A stretch of 64,000 nucleotides of DNA from Chelonoidis abingdonii (taxonomy: Eukaryota > Chordata > Testudines > Testudinidae): contig NC_133770.1 of NCBI RefSeq assembly GCF_003597395.2, positions 204,194,342 to 204,258,341 on the forward strand, written 5' to 3'. This document shows, piece by piece, positions 1 to 10,855 of this stretch. How positions within the stretch are numbered: position 1 is the stretch's first letter; each line of letters starts with the position of its first letter. The position numbers and the translations under genes were made by a program. Under the pieces are notes generated by a model. The model did no database searches and was not told the origin of the DNA. It saw only the letters and a program-made list of their open reading frames with translations.

Positions 1-235
1 ATAAAAGTCTGGCTGAACTGAAATGGAGCAATGGAAACTACAAGTATAATAAGAAACAAGGTGCCTTTAAATTTAATATTGGATTTCATTGATTTTTTCT
101 TAATTATGCTTCCTTTCTTCTTGAAATTTATTTTTTTTCATTTGGAGAATTTACTGCTTGTAAAATCTTCTGGATTAATAGGCATGGAGACTAAAGTCTT
201 CTTTTATTCATCGATCAGGTACAGGTAGACATGGT

Positions 236-512
236 CGAGCAGAGAGGTCACTGAGCAGTTGGTCAAAAGGCAAGAATTCTATTTCTAACGGTGCCTCTGA
301 CATTCTGAATGGCCTTGGGCAAGTAACTGAACCTCTCTGGCTTTCTGTTTCCCCTCACCTTCTTTGCCCCTCTTGTTTATTTAGATTGTAAACTCTTCCA
401 GGTTAGGATCTATCTGTCACTATGTGATTGTACGACATCTAGCATAATGAATCACAAATCTTGGTTGGGGCACTTAGGTGCCATTATAATACAAATAAAT
501 AATACCAGTGCC
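236..512 (+). repeat. MIR-like SINE with amniote 3' tail
   Basis: The central part (about 290-355) reads like the MIR/CORE-SINE core: a 'ccttgggcaagtaactgaacctctctgg' type block, followed by a pyrimidine-rich stretch. The second half (about 380-510) has the tail 'attgtaaactctt ... cttggttggggc ... aatacaaataaataata', which also occurs at 40.1-40.35 kb. Body and tail joined in this order suggest one retroposed SINE. It is diverged and I see no clear target duplication. Confidence 0.55.
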
Positions 513-639
513 AATTAGAAATACAGCAGCATATTGTATTATCTTGCATTAATATATTGCCTTTTCTTGCAAGAAATCGTTTATTGGTTTTCTCCATATC
601 ACTTCACATTTCAGTACATTGTTCTATATATAAATGGTG

Positions 640-880
640 GGAAACCACAATATTATAACAGCTTCAGGATAGACACTACCTATGCTGATGGGAGGGATTC
701 TCCCATTGACATAGGTAATTCATCTCCCCAAGAGGTGGGAGCAAGGTTGACTGAAGAATTCTTCCATTGACCTAGTGCTGTCTACCTGGGGTTAGGGTGA
801 TATAGGTATGTTTCTCAGGGATGTGGATTTTTCACACCTTTAAGAGACAGCTATTCCAATGTGAAAGCCTAGTGTAGAAC
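640..880 (-). mobile_element. degraded Harbinger-type MITE remnant
   Basis: Read on the minus strand it contains 'ctacactagg' near its start, a 'gtgtgaaaaatccacatccctgag' block, and a short hairpin built on ATGGGAG/CTCCCAT around 690-705. The same ordered blocks appear on the plus strand at 1593-1765 and belong to the TCTACACT-ended MITE families seen better preserved at 20.3, 44.5 and 50.5 kb. The ends are too diverged to define a target duplication. Confidence 0.45.
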
Positions 881-1211
881 CCCGGCCTGTTTTTTAATCT
901 GTTACAATATTGTGATCTTCCCCCATTTGTGTATCAAACAATGTACTGAAATATGTAGTGATATGAATACAATTATTAAAGGATTGCTTTTCAGAAAAGA
1001 CCTCTTAACGAGGTCACTACATTAAAACTGACACTTCCCTGTTTTGTCTCTGTACCTTTTGATTCTCTCTCATACTCTTTGACATCCGCTCTGTCTCTTC
1101 AACTCGTCCATGTTATTTCTTTTAATAGCTAAGCCTGCCAATGTATTCCATATGTTAACTATCCCAGGAATTAAATAATTCTTCCTAAATGCCTCATTTA
1201 CTTGGAAAAAA

Positions 1212-1296
1212 CAATGAGGAGTCCTTGTGGCACCTTAGAGACTAACAGATTTATTTGAGCATAAGCTTTCATGGGCTAGAAACCATTTCATCAGAA
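1212..1296 (-). mobile_element. Penelope-like element 3' fragment (copy 1)
   Basis: On the minus strand this reads CTGATGA, an imperfect stem, GAAAGC, TTATGC, TC, then 'aaataaatctgttagtctctaaggtgccac'. It shares that order with the arms at 1909-1987, 2982-3060 and 27534-27660. It is more diverged than those copies and lacks the terminal 46 bases seen at 3061-3105. Assignment to Penelope-like elements is from family recall; the similarity between copies is seen directly. Confidence 0.65.
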
Positions 1297-1592
1297 GTCC
1301 AAGAAAGCAGATTTCACAAACAGATAACTGGAATTGTACAAGGAAAGAAATGTGTGTATCAGTTAGGGTACGCCTAACATTTGTTTAATCTAACATTTTA
1401 TCTTAGCTCTCATAACCCCCTTCCCTGGGAATGAAATTAAATATACTGATAACAAAACAGCAGGATGCATACATTTTTTGTGTCTAGCTAAATGTCTTCA
1501 CTCACATACATTATACATACATGCATGTGTGTGTGTAAATATAGATAAGTATAAACAGTGAGAAGAGATTCTGGTGGTTGTGAGATACCTCA

Positions 1593-1765
1593 GGCTATGT
1601 CTAGCCTATGTCAACACAACATATGTGGCTTAGGGGTGTGAATATTCCACCTCCCTGAGCGACATAAATTACTCTGATATAGGCACTTGTGCACACATGG
1701 AGAAGCATGAGATGCACTGCAGCGGTGCAGCTGTATCGGTACAGTTTTGGTGGAAGAAATTCAAC
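1593..1765 (+). mobile_element. degraded Harbinger-type MITE remnant
   Basis: It starts with GGCTATGTCTA and carries 'gtggcttaggggtgtgaatattccacctccctgagcgacataa' type blocks that match, in the opposite orientation, the remnant at 640-880. A CAGCGGTGCAGCTG palindrome lies near its right side. The right end is uncertain. Confidence 0.4.
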
Positions 1766-1894
1766 TTGACAGCTAGATATGTCTATATATCTGTGTGTGT
1801 GTGTATGAATGCCAGAATATTTTTTACAATTTCATTTTCAACTAAACTAGTTCATACATAAGGGACCACTCCTGCAAACAAATAGCAGTGTAAG

Positions 1895-1907
1895 TAATGT
1901 TATTCAA
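1895..1907. repeat. 13-bp target-site duplication, left copy
   Basis: TAATGTTATTCAA is present here and again, identical, at 3106-3118, exactly bounding the Penelope-like insertion. No mismatch separates the two copies. Confidence 0.9.
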
Positions 1908-1972
1908 TAGAGAATCCTGTAGCACCTTATAGACTAACAGACGTTTTGGAGCGTGAGCTTTCGTGGGTGAAT

Positions 1973-1986
1973 ACCCGCTTCGTCAG
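1973..1986 (-). ncRNA. hammerhead-ribozyme-like core, left arm
   Basis: The given span covers box 1 and the first part of stem II; the whole motif occupies about 1949-1986 on the minus strand. It reads CTGACGA, an extra A, GCGGGT-ATTC-ACCCAC, GAAA, GC-TCAC-GC, TC. One stem II pair is a C/A mismatch, unlike the right arm. Activity is not shown. Confidence 0.4.
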
Positions 1987-2080
1987 ACGCAGGTAGTGGA
2001 AATTTCCAGGGGCAGGTATATATATGCTAGCAAGCAAGCTAGAGATAACGAGGTTAGTTCAATCAGGGAGGATTATTGAG

Positions 2081-2981
2081 NNNNNNNNNNNNNNNNNNNN
2101 NNNNNNNNNNNNNNNNNNNNNNNNNNNNNNNNNNNNNNNNNNNNNNNNNNNNNNNNNNNNNNNNNNNNNNNNNNNNNNNNNNNNNNNNNNNNNNNNNNNN
2201 NNNNNNNNNNNNNNNNNNNNNNNNNNNNNNNNNNNNNNNNNNNNNNNNNNNNNNNNNNNNNNNNNNNNNNNNNNNNNNNNNNNNNNNNNNNNNNNNNNNN
2301 NNNNNNNNNNNNNNNNNNNNNNNNNNNNNNNNNNNNNNNNNNNNNNNNNNNNNNNNNNNNNNNNNNNNNNNNNNNNNNNNNNNNNNNNNNNNNNNNNNNN
2401 NNNNNNNNNNNNNNNNNNNNNNNNNNNNNNNNNNNNNNNNNNNNNNNNNNNNNNNNNNNNNNNNNNNNNNNNNNNNNNNNNNNNNNNNNNNNNNNNNNNN
2501 NNNNNNNNNNNNNNNNNNNNNNNNNNNNNNNNNNNNNNNNNNNNNNNNNNNNNNNNNNNNNNNNNNNNNNNNNNNNNNNNNNNNNNNNNNNNNNNNNNNN
2601 NNNNNNNNNNNNNNNNNNNNNNNNNNNNNNNNNNNNNNNNNNNNNNNNNNNNNNNNNNNNNNNNNNNNNNNNNNNNNNNNNNNNNNNNNNNNNNNNNNNN
2701 NNNNNNNNNNNNNNNNNNNNNNNNNNNNNNNNNNNNNNNNNNNNNNNNNNNNNNNNNNNNNNNNNNNNNNNNNNNNNNNNNNNNNNNNNNNNNNNNNNNN
2801 NNNNNNNNNNNNNNNNNNNNNNNNNNNNNNNNNNNNNNNNNNNNNNNNNNNNNNNNNNNNNNNNNNNNNNNNNNNNNNNNNNNNNNNNNNNNNNNNNNNN
2901 NNNNNNNNNNNNNNNNNNNNNNNNNNNNNNNNNNNNNNNNNNNNNNNNNNNNNNNNNNNNNNNNNNNNNNNNNNNNNNNNN
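2081..2981. other. assembly gap (901 N)
   Basis: There are 901 undetermined bases inside the Penelope-like insertion. Inverted arms that can fold back are a plausible reason for the failure to assemble. Any open frame drawn across it is meaningless. Confidence 0.99.
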
Positions 2982-2982
2982 T

Positions 2983-3020
2983 CTGACGAAGTGGGTATTC
3001 ACCCACGAAAGCTCACGCTC
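2983..3020 (+). ncRNA. hammerhead-ribozyme-like core, right arm
   Basis: CTGACGA (2983-2989), one extra A (2990), stem II GTGGGT/ACCCAC closed by loop ATTC (2991-3006), GAAA (3007-3010), stem III of two base pairs GC/GC with loop TCAC (3011-3018), then TC (3019-3020), where a hammerhead would cleave after the C. The A of GAAA can pair with the T of TC, as in the real fold. The departure from consensus is the extra A before stem II. Stem I pairing is weak: GCGT, seen upstream in the left arm, could pair with ACGT after a short internal loop. Minimal hammerheads are known in Penelope-like elements; activity here is inference. Confidence 0.45.
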
Positions 3021-3105
3021 CAAAACGTCTGTTAGTCTATAAGGTGCCACAGGATTCTCTGCTGCTTTTACAGATCCAGACTAACATGGCTACCCCTCTG
3101 ATACT

Positions 3106-3118
3106 TAATGTTATTCAA
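3106..3118. repeat. 13-bp target-site duplication, right copy
   Basis: Identical to 1895-1907; it marks the right border of the Penelope-like insertion. Confidence 0.9.
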
Positions 3119-5686
3119 GTATGTAGTCCATTAACTAGGGCTCCAGGACTATGTAGTAATACAAATAAATAATAATAATCATAATATAAAATGTCAATGG
3201 GATTATACACATGAATTAAAGTACTCATGCTTGTCTTTCTCCAGGTTCAGGTCTTGAATGATTATTACAATACACATAATCTATTTAGAGAATGAGCCAG
3301 TAGTAAACTTTTCAATTCATGTATTCACTGGCCCCTTTTGGTGGACCAAGTATTGGGATGTGCTTTCTATCAATGGCCACAGCATAATTCAGAAATCCAT
3401 CCTCTGAAATTCTGCTATAATTTCAGGGACCTTGGTTATGGCAACCACCGATGGGTAGATTACAGTATTGATAGCCTGGCAAACCTGTGGAACCACCATC
3501 CCAACAGCTTCCAGTATGACTTCCCAACCCCAAACTGGTTTGCAATTGACCAGTAGCTGTCAGGTGTTGGCAACTTGCAAGGAGCAATAGCCACTGGTGT
3601 ATGTTTACAAAAATCATGATTGGTTGCAGCAAGCTATTCATAACATGAAAAGGGATTAAATTCCTGATAGTTTGACCAACCCTAGAACCAGCATTCTGAA
3701 CGTTGAATTTTGCATACAACATAATTAAGTCCTTTTTGTCCATGTGATGATTGATATAATAAAATACATGACTAAAACTTCCTTGCCTCTGTTTCAGTGA
3801 ATATCAGGTCAACATTTTTTATTTTTATTTTTTACTTTCTCTGGAAATTAAACAAAATAGAAATTGTGAGTATTTTAAAAATTATCCTCAACTTGGGTGA
3901 AGTCTTCTCCTTAAAAAGATGATTTACCTCAATTCTTCCTATCCATTATTAATTTCATTTGTATTTACTTACTAACCAATAGTAAATGAACTAGGTTCTT
4001 TTAGCACTAAATTAAAACTGTCTGGTATGCTATGGGTACAGATTGACTTCTTTAATACTGCAGGATATTCTAGGTCCTGAACATTCAGGAAATCCCATTT
4101 TATAGTCCCATGCCACTGTTACGAATGCAGTTGGTGTGGCCAAATGCATCTTGTTTATCTACAGATGTACTATAAGCAAAACTCACGGAGGGAACCAACA
4201 CAAGATTCACTTAAGGACCACATTTCTTAGCTGTCAGCTAAGAAGGAAAAGGTGGGGCATCACAAAGACATTTTTCTCTTTCCTTGAGCCATGCTTAGGG
4301 AATTTGCATAGGCCGCTAAAGGGCTAGATTAAGATCCCTTTGTGATACAAAAAGACTTCAGCAGTGGCTGGGAATTTGTCCTTAAACTTTTAACACAGAA
4401 TTTAAGTGGTGATTTGGCCCTTGTGTGGACCAGTGCACCAATGCTGAAAACTACCCTATATAAATGAAATATATCATTATAATTAATTATTAACATTTTA
4501 ATATTAACTTAAATGATCTTGTGTCTGAAGTGTTCCCAAAATACAAGTATGCCTGGAAACAGTGGGATGGGAATGGGAGAGTTTAAATGAGGTTACATTT
4601 ATTTCAAAATATTCTGGTTTACAACTTAGATTATTATATAGGTACAATCTGCTGTCTGAAAAAAATTAGTTTATCTGAAAGGGGGCATATGGAGCAAAAT
4701 GTTAGATGAAAGCGCTCAGTACCCTAAAGTTTAATAGAATTTCCCATTACCACCCTAGATTTATGTTAATCCAGTGCTAAAGTTATTGGTATATTATACA
4801 GTACCTTATCTATTGTCAACAACACAGTTTAGACATTTATACACTAAATATAAAAATTATAGCTCACTTAGTCTATGCAGGGAAAACAGATTGGATTGCT
4901 GTATGTGCATAATCAGATCATGGAAAGATACATCAGGAGCAACCTATTTATATATGTCTAGGGTTTTTTGTTTTCTTTCTTTTTGGATCAGTATTTGTCA
5001 GTAATACATGAACTGTGCAGTAAAGAATGTTTACAATTTCTGCAAATTAAAACAGTGCTGGCCTTGCTGTCTAAGGGCCTGTTTCTGTACCATGGAATTG
5101 TACATTGACTTGGATGAGCTCAGAGTTGAGCCTTAAGAGTTTGTCTTGTAATGTATGGTCACCCCCTTGAGTTGTGCTGGGCAATTTAAAATTCTACTGA
5201 GGTCAGTAAGCCAAACCCTGAGGCCTGTACCAGTTCTTCGTGATGTGAATTTCCCATTGTTTTCAATGGGACTGTCACCTGTGTGATGACTGAGTATTAA
5301 AAGCAAAAACACAATGTAAACGGCTCAGGGTTTGGTCCATTACAAGTTAAGGACACTCAGCACCTATCAGGAAGTGCCTAGTATGGCTGCTCAGTAATAA
5401 TTCATGAATAGTGTATGTTGACCTGATTATTGAGATGTTTACTGTCTGATATTGTACTGAGTTAAATCAACTGGGCTGCTGGGAAAGAAACAGGAAGACA
5501 AAATAAGGACTCAGAATAAGAGTCCCCTCAACAAACATTTGGGGGTTGTTACAAGACAATGGGAAAAGCCATTGGCCATGAGGAGAATTTCTCCATCTCT
5601 TACTGAGTCTACCAAACAGAACAGCAGGCCTGAGAGAACAAACTGAGAGAACAAAGAACCTGGCTGCATAAGTTGTCAGAGAGGCT
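3119..5686. other. unique AT-rich sequence, no gene seen
   Basis: There are no long open frames with biased codon use, no recognisable protein motif and no clear repeat, apart from a short AATAAATAATAATAAT run near 3161-3180. The opposed 72- and 106-codon open frames around 3340-3740 overlap each other and resemble nothing I know. Confidence 0.6.
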
Positions 5687-5784
5687 GTACTACAGCCTAC
5701 ATTTTGTACTACAATGATTTAGACACTGCATTGTACTACAATGTACTACAGCCTGTATTTGTACTACAATGATTTAGACACTGC
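5687..5784 (+). repeat. 56-bp-period local tandem duplication
   Basis: A block beginning 'gtactacagcct' and ending 'gatttagacactgc' occurs at 5687-5729 and again at 5743-5784, joined by 'attgtactacaat'. The two blocks differ at about three positions. It looks like a recent replication-slippage duplication. Confidence 0.8.
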
Positions 5785-7170
5785 TGATAACTTAGTACTG
5801 TTCTGTTATTACTATAATTAAAAAACAGGGTTCTACAGCAGATAACATTGCAATATTCTTTGCCTGGAGCACTTTACTTGTGATGTTAGTAAGTGCTCAT
5901 CCTGCATCTGAAAGAGAGATAGCATTGGATGGAGCACTCTGATTATGGCAAGCTAGTACTTTTTACATGAAACAATTTGTGATTTTTCCCACCTTCTAAA
6001 ACTTCTTTATAAAAGGCTGTGAAATAGATGGAGATGTGTGACCATTGTACCTCTGCTTGTTTATGGACACTGCAGAAATCCCCAGTTTCTTTCAATTAAC
6101 ATGAACCCAACTACTTTCACTTAAGCACCTAAATTAAGTAAATACAACAGAAAGGGCTAAGTGCTCAGCACTTTTGAACATCTGGCCACTCATTTAGGTG
6201 TCTGAATGATACCAATAAAATGTCTTCTATTTCAGTATGCAAGACTGAAAATAAGAGAAAAGCATCAGATAAAATAAAGAAAGAGATCTTATTTGGAATA
6301 TTATCAAAACAATAGTAGAAGTGTTTAACAAGTGTTCATTATAGTGATTGAATTACAATCTGATGTCTAGGCTCCTCAAGGGACCGTCTAAGGGCAAAAA
6401 TTGGCCTGTGTCCTGTGATGCATTCATATCACGGTGCATTTGTGTATCAATTCTGCATCAAGAATTTGTTAATTGGTGTTCAATATATTTAAACAGGCAG
6501 TTTGATAATGTCACTAGATCCCATGTATGAGAGTCTGAGGGCAGACTTTGGCCCTTCAGAAACATTATATGCCATTTAAAACAAGATATAGTATTGAACA
6601 TTTTGAGGTATAAATGCTTTTGGGACCCTAAGGGCACTATTTTAAAAAATACATATGCACTTGCATGGCTAACTTGTGTGCGCAGTTACCATGCTTATGT
6701 GCATAAATGGCTGTCTAGGCATCTAAATGATTATTTGTCTGTGCAAACACCGTTTCAATGTACAAATATCCAGTGTGCATGAGACCCAAGAGGAGGTAGA
6801 AACATTATCTTTCTTCTACCCAGGATTAAGCCCCACTGAAGCACAACATGCCAGGCTGGCACACAAAAGTGCAATTTTCAATTACCTTCCCATCCGCAAT
6901 TAATCTGACTTAATTTCTTTTAGATAAAACATAAAACTGAATTTCTAGCAATATCTTTTAATTCAAACTTTCATGACATTTTTCATAAAATATGGGGCAC
7001 TAATTCTAATGTTCTAAATAAATTGCAACTGTTACATTCTGCCTATTTAAATTCCTGCAGCTTTAATTGAATATGGTATTATTTTTTTCACATCCTGTCT
7101 CAATTGTTTTTATAGTGCTGCTGTGAATTTTTAAAGAGTCATCACAGAGACAGATCAACTTCAGTGGGGA
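5785..7170. other. unique AT-rich sequence, no gene seen
   Basis: I see only chance open frames of about 60 codons at 6348-6530 and 6594-6782, with no motif, splice context or repeat signature. Confidence 0.6.
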
Positions 7171-7177
7171 GTGAGGA

Positions 7178-7315
7178 ATTGAGTGATTCCTGTTTCTCCC
7201 TTATGTACATCATGGGGATGTTGTGAAGCTTACTTCATTCATGTTTGTAAAGCATTTTGAGATCATCAGATGAAAGGTGATAAAAAAATGAAAAGTGCCA
7301 TTGTTATTAGTTTAT
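7178..7315 (+). repeat. MIR-like SINE 3' part
   Basis: It contains 'catggggatgttgtgaagcttacttcat', 'tgtttgtaaagcattttgagatcatcagatgaaaggtga' type blocks in the order expected for the 3' half of an amniote MIR/CORE-SINE. It is diverged, and the tRNA-like head is not recognisable. Confidence 0.6.
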
Positions 7316-7555
7316 AAATCCAAAGTCCCTCATGGAGAGTCACAATCAACATGCTAGAGTTTGCACTGGAACCTCTGGATCAGCTGTAAATTTCTAATAT
7401 TTGGATCTCTGATTTAGCTGTATAAATTGATAAGTAGGCAGACAGCTCCTTTTCTGAGCATTTGAGTCTTATTTATTCCCACATGTGTTTGGAATAATTT
7501 CTATCAAGAATTGTGTTCCTAGTACACATGCTTGATCCCTAAGGATATGAATAAC

Positions 7556-7594
7556 TAAGGCCTAGTCTACACTACTGGGATAAAAACCTATAAT
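7556..7594 (+). mobile_element. Harbinger-type MITE, left piece (split by CR1)
   Basis: TAA (7556-7558) is followed by GGCCTAGTCTACACTACT. The matching inverted end GGCCATCTCTACACTTACT (minus strand) closes the element at 14298 and is followed by another TAA (14299-14301). A 3-bp TWA duplication is typical of PIF/Harbinger elements. The interior resumes at about 14041, so the CR1 LINE was inserted into this MITE. Confidence 0.65.
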
Positions 7595-7839
7595 CCAAAC
7601 TACATCCAAAACCTTTCTCTTTAAAGCAGAGCAGAGCGGACAGGGAGCTGCAGACAGGGGAGTTTGAGAGGGAGTTTGACAGAGGGAGGCTTAAGATGGT
7701 TAGGAAGACCCGCAACACCTGTGCCAGCACTGCTTCTGTCTCCTCCACCTGCACACCTGGCCTGTATAGTCCAGACAGATCACTAGAGCATAGGATGCTT
7801 CTAGCCAGACTCTCTGGTAGTCGTGCTTTTGAGCAAAGA

Positions 7840-9060
7840 CTGTAGCTTGACAATTTTACGCCTTACGCGATATTTTAATTTTTGACTGACGTAAGCAAGT
7901 AGGTACGTTTTCCAATAAAAAAGCAAGACAATTTTTCTTCAGTGTTGTTTATTTGATCCCTCCGGGGCTCTCATATGAATTTGGAACTATCTGCTTTAGT
8001 TCAATCAAAGAGGACTTCACATCTTTATCGGCTCCATCTCTTCACGCCACTCCAGGCTGGGGGGGGGGGGCACCACATGTGAAGGTAGCCGTAACATGGT
8101 GAATCTCCTCCAGGCCAGCCAGAGTGGGAGGCTACAGGAGGATGGTAGCTAGGTTGAGGAGCATCCGTATCCACAAAGCATTCATTGGACACTGTCATGG
8201 TGAGAGATAGGCTGACGGGTAGCATGTCCCAGTTCACAGGTTTGCTGAGCAACACTGCGGGGCAGGAGGATGGGCTCAAGGTGGAACACTAGGCGATGGT
8301 TATAGTCTGCAGTGGGCAGGTGTCCCCCCTTATGCTGACGACCTCTGCATGGCTAGGTAAGCGCAACCGTTATGGCTTCTTCTTGATACAGGAGAGAAGT
8401 ACCCCCTACCAGTAAGGAGTAGTAAGCCTCGTACCCTTAAGGCATGCGAGGGTCTGTTCTGCCACTCACTGAAACTACGTGCAAACGTAGGGTGTGGTGA
8501 TCGGAGACTGCTTCTCTGAGTTGAGGGAGAAAAGAGGTCGCCAATTGGTGCCGCTTCTGACAATTATCATACTATCGGGAGGTAATCCTAGCACATGCCG
8601 GTATAGGCTCTGTATTCTGAAACATGTTTACGAGGCATTGTCGAGGATATCCACTTCTGACTACTACTCGAATAGACTACTCATTGCTCATGGTGGGCAC
8701 ACAAAGATAGTTTGAGGACAGAGGCCAAACTGGCGAAGTGAGAGTGACGCTGACAGATCAAAGAGTGACTACAGGCTCTGGAGTAGGGTGAAGGAGTCAT
8801 AGGAGTGTGCAGGTGGTAAATTCTCTTCGAATTCCTATCCTACTTCAACGTGTAGGTACCCGGGCAGGACTGAACAGATGCATCAAGGCATGGTGCAATG
8901 CCTCGCATGCGAAGATGGTGTACCAGGAAGAGCTATTTGGCTATACCTTGAACCTAACAGGATGCTATATGAGGAAGGACTCTAGGCAGAGATGGATAAC
9001 CACTCTTGTTCAAAGAGAGAGGTCGGCATATGACCCTATTCTTCGCACACAGGCTGGCTA
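7840..9060 (+). pseudogene. CR1 ORF1 / leader region, broken
   Basis: I place ORF1 here from its position between the CR1 leader and the endonuclease region, and from stretches I recognise from turtle CR1 copies (for example around 7940-8000, 8030-8110 and 8870-9060). No open frame longer than about 85 codons survives on either strand and the frames disagree from one block to the next. A run of ten G at about 8060 and many small indels interrupt it. No domain can be shown from the translation. Confidence 0.5.
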
Positions 9061-9264
9061 ACCTTAGTGCAGGAGTGTACTCTTTTTAACATAGGTCTTA
9101 AGCGGGGATAGGTGGGCAAAGCCTACAGGTATAGTGGGCGAGAACTAGGAAGACCTAGGGAGTATGGCGTTGGAAACAAGAGCATCGTGGAGTAAAAGAC
9201 AGAGAGAAAGAGAGAGAGTAGGGCAACAACTGAGAGACGCAGAGAATACAAGAACCAAGTCATT

Positions 9265-9915
9265 AGAGATGCTAATCAAATCCCATACAAGTATGAGAAG
9301 CAGAGTATGGTAATGAAGGATGGAGATATCAATAAATAATACAACTATGACATTGTTGGCTATCACTGAAATCTTGGTGGGATAATACTGATTGGATTAT
9401 GTTGTGTGATTGGTATATGTTTACTCATGGAAGGATCAGACGGGAGAAAGAGGTAAAGTAGCTTCATATTTATAAAAGTACCAATTGGACTGAGGTGTGA
9501 GATTGCGACATGGACTGAATTAAGGTATTGAATCTCTGGGTTATGATAAATGTGGGTAAAAACAATGGGTGATTGTCGTATGGCTAGATCTAATCTTACA
9601 TGAGCACTTAAAATCAGGTGGCTAAGAAGCTGGATAGAGGCTTTCCTTCTATAGTATCACTAACAAAAATACCATCCAAGACCCAAGATTGTGGTGATGA
9701 GGGAGCTTCAACTATCTCAGATATACTGTTGGAAAAAAACACCGCGGCGGGCACAACTATCCAATAAGTTCCGTGAAATGACATTGCAGACAACGTTTTA
9801 TTCAGAAGTTGAAAGCTACTAGGGGCAAAGCTGTTCATAGACTTATGATTTTGAAAAATAAGGAGAATCTCGTGAGGAATGTTGAAAAGTAGAGGGAAGC
9901 TTGGTTGAATCGATT
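9265..9915 (+). repeat. CR1 endonuclease segment, copy A
   Basis: From 'agatgctaatcaaat' to 'gaagcttggttga' this stretch parallels 11262-11860 block by block ('caactatgacattgt', 'gaaatcttggtggg', 'ggaaggatcagacg', 'cccaagatt', 'acaccgcgg', 'aagctactaggg'). The two differ mostly by one- and two-base indels. The GDFN endonuclease block has lost one base here (about 9700-9712), breaking the frame. Confidence 0.85.
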
Positions 9916-10830
9916 GCGCATGTGCTGAAGCCAGGACAAGAATGCAGAACTGGTGAAATGTATCACAATAATGCCTCCATGTCGATCATTTGTCTGAAAT
10001 ACAGTGTTTGTTTTGGGGGAAGAAATTTGGGTTCCATAAATATATAGGATTCTTGACACAGATTTTACAGATCCCAGTGTTATGTTGAAGGGCTTTTACA
10101 AGGTGTTATTATTGGACTATTGTTTATTAGTAAGTGTAGTGCATCTTTTTACAATGGTGATGTATAACTTGTTTGTTTAAGACAAGTGACTGCATGGAAT
10201 GAGCCATGAAAGGAACCAATCTGTGCTATCATGTCTGATTCTGGAATGATGACTAGGTTGCTTTACATTCAGTAGACCAAGCCTGAGCTTTCCAAACACC
10301 AACACAATACAGAGTGGTGACTTGTTGGAAATGCAAATGAGTTCCTTATTGTTCTTGACCCATTCACAACATTTCATTTATATCATTGTTCATATTATAT
10401 TAACTATAGTGCCTAGGAACCCATCTGGACCAGGAAGCCTTTGGCTAAGTGTGTTGGTAGACCAGCATAAACAGAATCTGCGATTTACTTTTTTGCCAAA
10501 CCCAATTAGCAGTGTGTATTCATCAAAAAGTGACAACATGGCAACTCAGAGTCCGATATCACTTGTACACCAAAGCTCATCATGTAGACAGCCACATGCC
10601 TCGTTTTTCGCCAGTCATGAGCTATCACTGTCTAATTTTGCTATTCCATTGCATACAGTATATACACTGCATTTATATTACATGCATAGTGATTTCTTCT
10701 TGCTGCTAGAAATCCTCTTTTCATATTAAAAACATGATCTGGTCAAATAACTCTAAGCACTTTTCAATACTTGTTTTCATTGGAAAAATGTTGTTTAATC
10801 AAATATTCATATTCATGGAGCTAATCCTAT
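9916..10830. other. non-CR1 sequence between duplicated CR1 segments
   Basis: After about 9920 the CR1 similarity stops. Around 10390-10465 there is a diverged piece of the SINE tail on the minus strand ('ctatagtgcctaggaaccc ... ggaccaggaa ... aagtgtgttg'). The rest is unrecognised. The 135-codon frame at 10322-10729 overlaps this repeat and looks accidental. Confidence 0.5.
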
Positions 10831-10855
10831 NNNNNNNNNNNNNNNNNNNNNNNNN
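10831..10855. other. assembly gap (25 N)
   Basis: Exactly 25 undetermined bases, lying between the two versions of the CR1 endonuclease segment. A fixed-size 25-N spacer is a convention of some long-read gap-filling tools for gaps that could not be closed. Confidence 0.95.

Larger units (their letters stand above)
1908..3105 (+). mobile_element. Penelope-like retroelement with inverted arms
   Basis: The insertion lies between two identical 13-bp direct repeats. Its left arm (1909-1987, minus orientation) is the inverted copy of the start of its right arm (2982-3060, plus orientation); by eye the 79-bp arms differ at two positions. The right arm continues for 45 bases (3061-3105), ending CTGATACT, as does the separate copy at 27534-27660. 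Inverted LTR-like arms are a known layout for Penelope-like elements, which encode a reverse transcriptase, often with a GIY-YIG nuclease. Whether this copy had such a gene is unknown, because the middle 901 bases are undetermined; at this length it would be partial at best. Both arms carry a hammerhead-like core. Confidence 0.75.

Noticed and set aside
2024..3050. Open frames of more than 300 codons across the gap
   Set aside because: They consist almost entirely of undetermined bases; the absence of stops reflects only the N run.
9145..9366. A genuine two-copy CR1 endonuclease gene
   Set aside because: Shared private variants, indel-type differences and a 25-N spacer point to one locus represented twice.
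10322..10729. 135-codon open frame
   Set aside because: It overlaps a SINE tail remnant and lies between the two suspect CR1 copies; no recognisable domain.
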